Below are positions 4,275-5,308 of a DNA stretch of 5,308 bases, one piece after another (the stretch's first letter is position 1; the number at the start of each line of letters is the position of its first letter). Position numbers and translations under genes: made by a program. The notes under the pieces are model-generated. The model saw nothing but the letters and a program-made list of their open reading frames with translations. It did no database searches and was not told the origin of the DNA. The stretch comes from an uncultured Pseudomonadota bacterium (GTDB lineage: Bacteria; Pseudomonadota; Gammaproteobacteria; Burkholderiales; Rhodocyclaceae): positions 1 to 5,308 of the forward strand of contig CAJAHZ010000299.1 of NCBI GenBank assembly GCA_903939665.1, written 5' to 3'.

Positions 4275-5308
4275 TGGCGCCTCGCTCGCCCATTCGCCCG
4301 GGCATCCCGCTGACCCTGGCCGATCTGCAGGAGGCGCGTGCCGCGCTGGCGCCGGCCATTCTGCAGACGCCGCTCTGGGTCAATGATGCCCTCAGCCGCG
4401 AACTGGGCGCATCGATTCATTTGAAGCTGGAGAACCTGCAGCGTACCGGCTCCTTCAAGCTGCGCGGCGCGACGTACAAGCTTGATCGCCTGCTTGCCGC
4501 TGGTCGCGGGCGTAGCGGCCTGATCGCTGCATCTGCCGGCAACCATGCGCAAGGTGTGGCGCGCGCAGCCATGATGGCGGGGGTGCCGGCGACGGTCGTT
4601 ATGCCGGTCGGCGCGTCGCTGACCAAGATCGAATCGTGCAGAAGCCTTGGCGCCGAAGTGATTCTCAGCGGTTTGTCGCTGGAAGAGGCCCGGCTTGAGG
4701 CGCAGCGTATCGCTGCTGAACGTACTCTGGAGTTCATCCACCCCTACGACGATTGGGAAATCATCGCCGGCCAGGCCAGTGTCGGTCTGGAAATCATCGA
4801 GGCCATGCCGGATGTCAGTCTGCTCGTCGTACCGCTTGGCGGCGGCGGCTTGCTTGCCGGCATTGCGCTGGCCGTCAAGTTGCAGCGCCCCGATGTGCGT
4901 GTGGTCGGCGTGCAGAGCGAAGCTGTTGCGCCGTTTCGCCATTTTTTGAAGGATGGACGGATCGACGCGGTCGCAGCGGAAGCGCACACCATCGCCGACG
5001 GGATCAAGGTCAAAATTCCCGGCGTATTAACCCAGCGGGTGATTGCCGCTTATGTCGACGAGATTATTACGGTCGACGACAACGCAATCGCTGAAGCGAT
5101 CGTCACGCTGCTTGAGCGTACACGAACGATCGGCGAAGGCGCCGGGGTGGTCGGGCTGGCGGCGTTGATGAAGCGCCTGATCGTGCCGCATACCGGCGAC
5201 AAGGTGGCGGTCGTGATCAGCGGCGGCAATGCCGACATGACGCTGGTCGGGCGGTCGATCGATTTTGGTCTGGCTTCAAGCGGGCGGCTGATGAGCGTTG
5301 CCGTGACC
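4274..5308 (+). CDS. ilvA: Threonine ammonia-lyase (threonine dehydratase), PLP-dependent, 3' end outside window
   Basis: The frame is open for 345 codons to the right edge. It is a fold type II PLP enzyme that deaminates threonine to 2-oxobutanoate and ammonia, the entry step of isoleucine synthesis or of threonine catabolism. Visible motifs are RTGSFKLRGA with PLP lysine Lys62, SAGNHAQG (87-94) contacting the substrate/PLP ring, the phosphate-binding PLGGGGLLAG (187-196), EGAG (288-291) and VISGGNAD (314-321). The final residues, GRLMSVAVT, look like the first strand of a C-terminal ACT regulatory domain, so the full protein is probably about 400 residues, of the one-ACT form. TGSFKLRGA resembles catabolic TdcB more than the long E. 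coli IlvA, so the symbol ilvA is provisional. Its ATG overlaps the Rieske stop codon (TGATG), implying coupled translation. Confidence 0.93.
   Translation, partial: MAPRSPIRPGIPLTLADLQEARAALAPAILQTPLWVNDALSRELGASIHLKLENLQRTGSFKLRGATYKLDRLLAAGRGRSGLIAASAGNHAQGVARAAMMAGVPATVVMPVGASLTKIESCRSLGAEVILSGLSLEEARLEAQRIAAERTLEFIHPYDDWEIIAGQASVGLEIIEAMPDVSLLVVPLGGGGLLAGIALAVKLQRPDVRVVGVQSEAVAPFRHFLKDGRIDAVAAEAHTIADGIKVKIPGVLTQRVIAAYVDEIITVDDNAIAEAIVTLLERTRTIGEGAGVVGLAALMKRLIVPHTGDKVAVVISGGNADMTLVGRSIDFGLASSGRLMSVAVT

Noticed and set aside
4100..4987. Long minus-strand open frame opposite the Rieske and threonine ammonia-lyase genes
   Set aside because: It runs antisense across two clearly recognisable + strand genes and their overlap, and shows no domain of its own.

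Overview
The window comes from a GC-rich proteobacterium. The gene set and protein style (a UbiU/UbiV/UbiT cluster, a bc1-type Rieske protein, and a repeat built on CGCAGAGA) suggest a facultatively anaerobic betaproteobacterium, perhaps of the Rhodocyclales (Dechloromonas/Azonexus-like). The lineage is inferred from protein style and memory, not from a search.

Layout. Positions 1-168 hold the last 55 codons of a + strand gene, probably a short-chain dehydrogenase. It converges with a minus-strand gene for a secreted alpha/beta hydrolase (178-1026). A 164-bp intergenic region (1027-1190) separates the hydrolase from a + strand gene train that continues to the right edge: ubiU (1191-2204), a 157-bp gap with a strong inverted repeat, ubiV (2362-3273), ubiT (3270-3722), a small stand-alone Rieske protein (3741-4274) and a threonine ammonia-lyase cut by the window edge (4274-5308).

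How the genes work together. UbiU and UbiV are U32-family [4Fe-4S] proteins that form the O2-independent ubiquinone hydroxylase, and UbiT is its SCP2-domain lipid-binding partner. Together they let proteobacteria make ubiquinone without oxygen. All four cluster cysteines in UbiU and all four in UbiV are present, with spacing matching the E. coli proteins as I remember them. The sequence upstream of ubiU reads as a class II FNR/CRP-family promoter: TTGAC-N4-ATCAA centred about 41 bp before the start predicted from a TATACT -10 element, with no usable -35. This fits anaerobic induction.

The least expected part is the tail of the train. A Tat-signal-bearing Rieske protein with complete cluster ligands follows ubiT by 18 bp, with no cytochrome b or c1 gene after it. 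Its stop codon overlaps the start of the threonine ammonia-lyase (TGATG). Whether the Rieske protein serves the UbiUVT system, an orphan quinol-oxidising complex or something else is the main open question. The ubiU-ubiV gap carries six copies of CGCAGAGA arranged as a 20-bp perfect inverted repeat, which looks like a dispersed repeat element inserted inside the operon.
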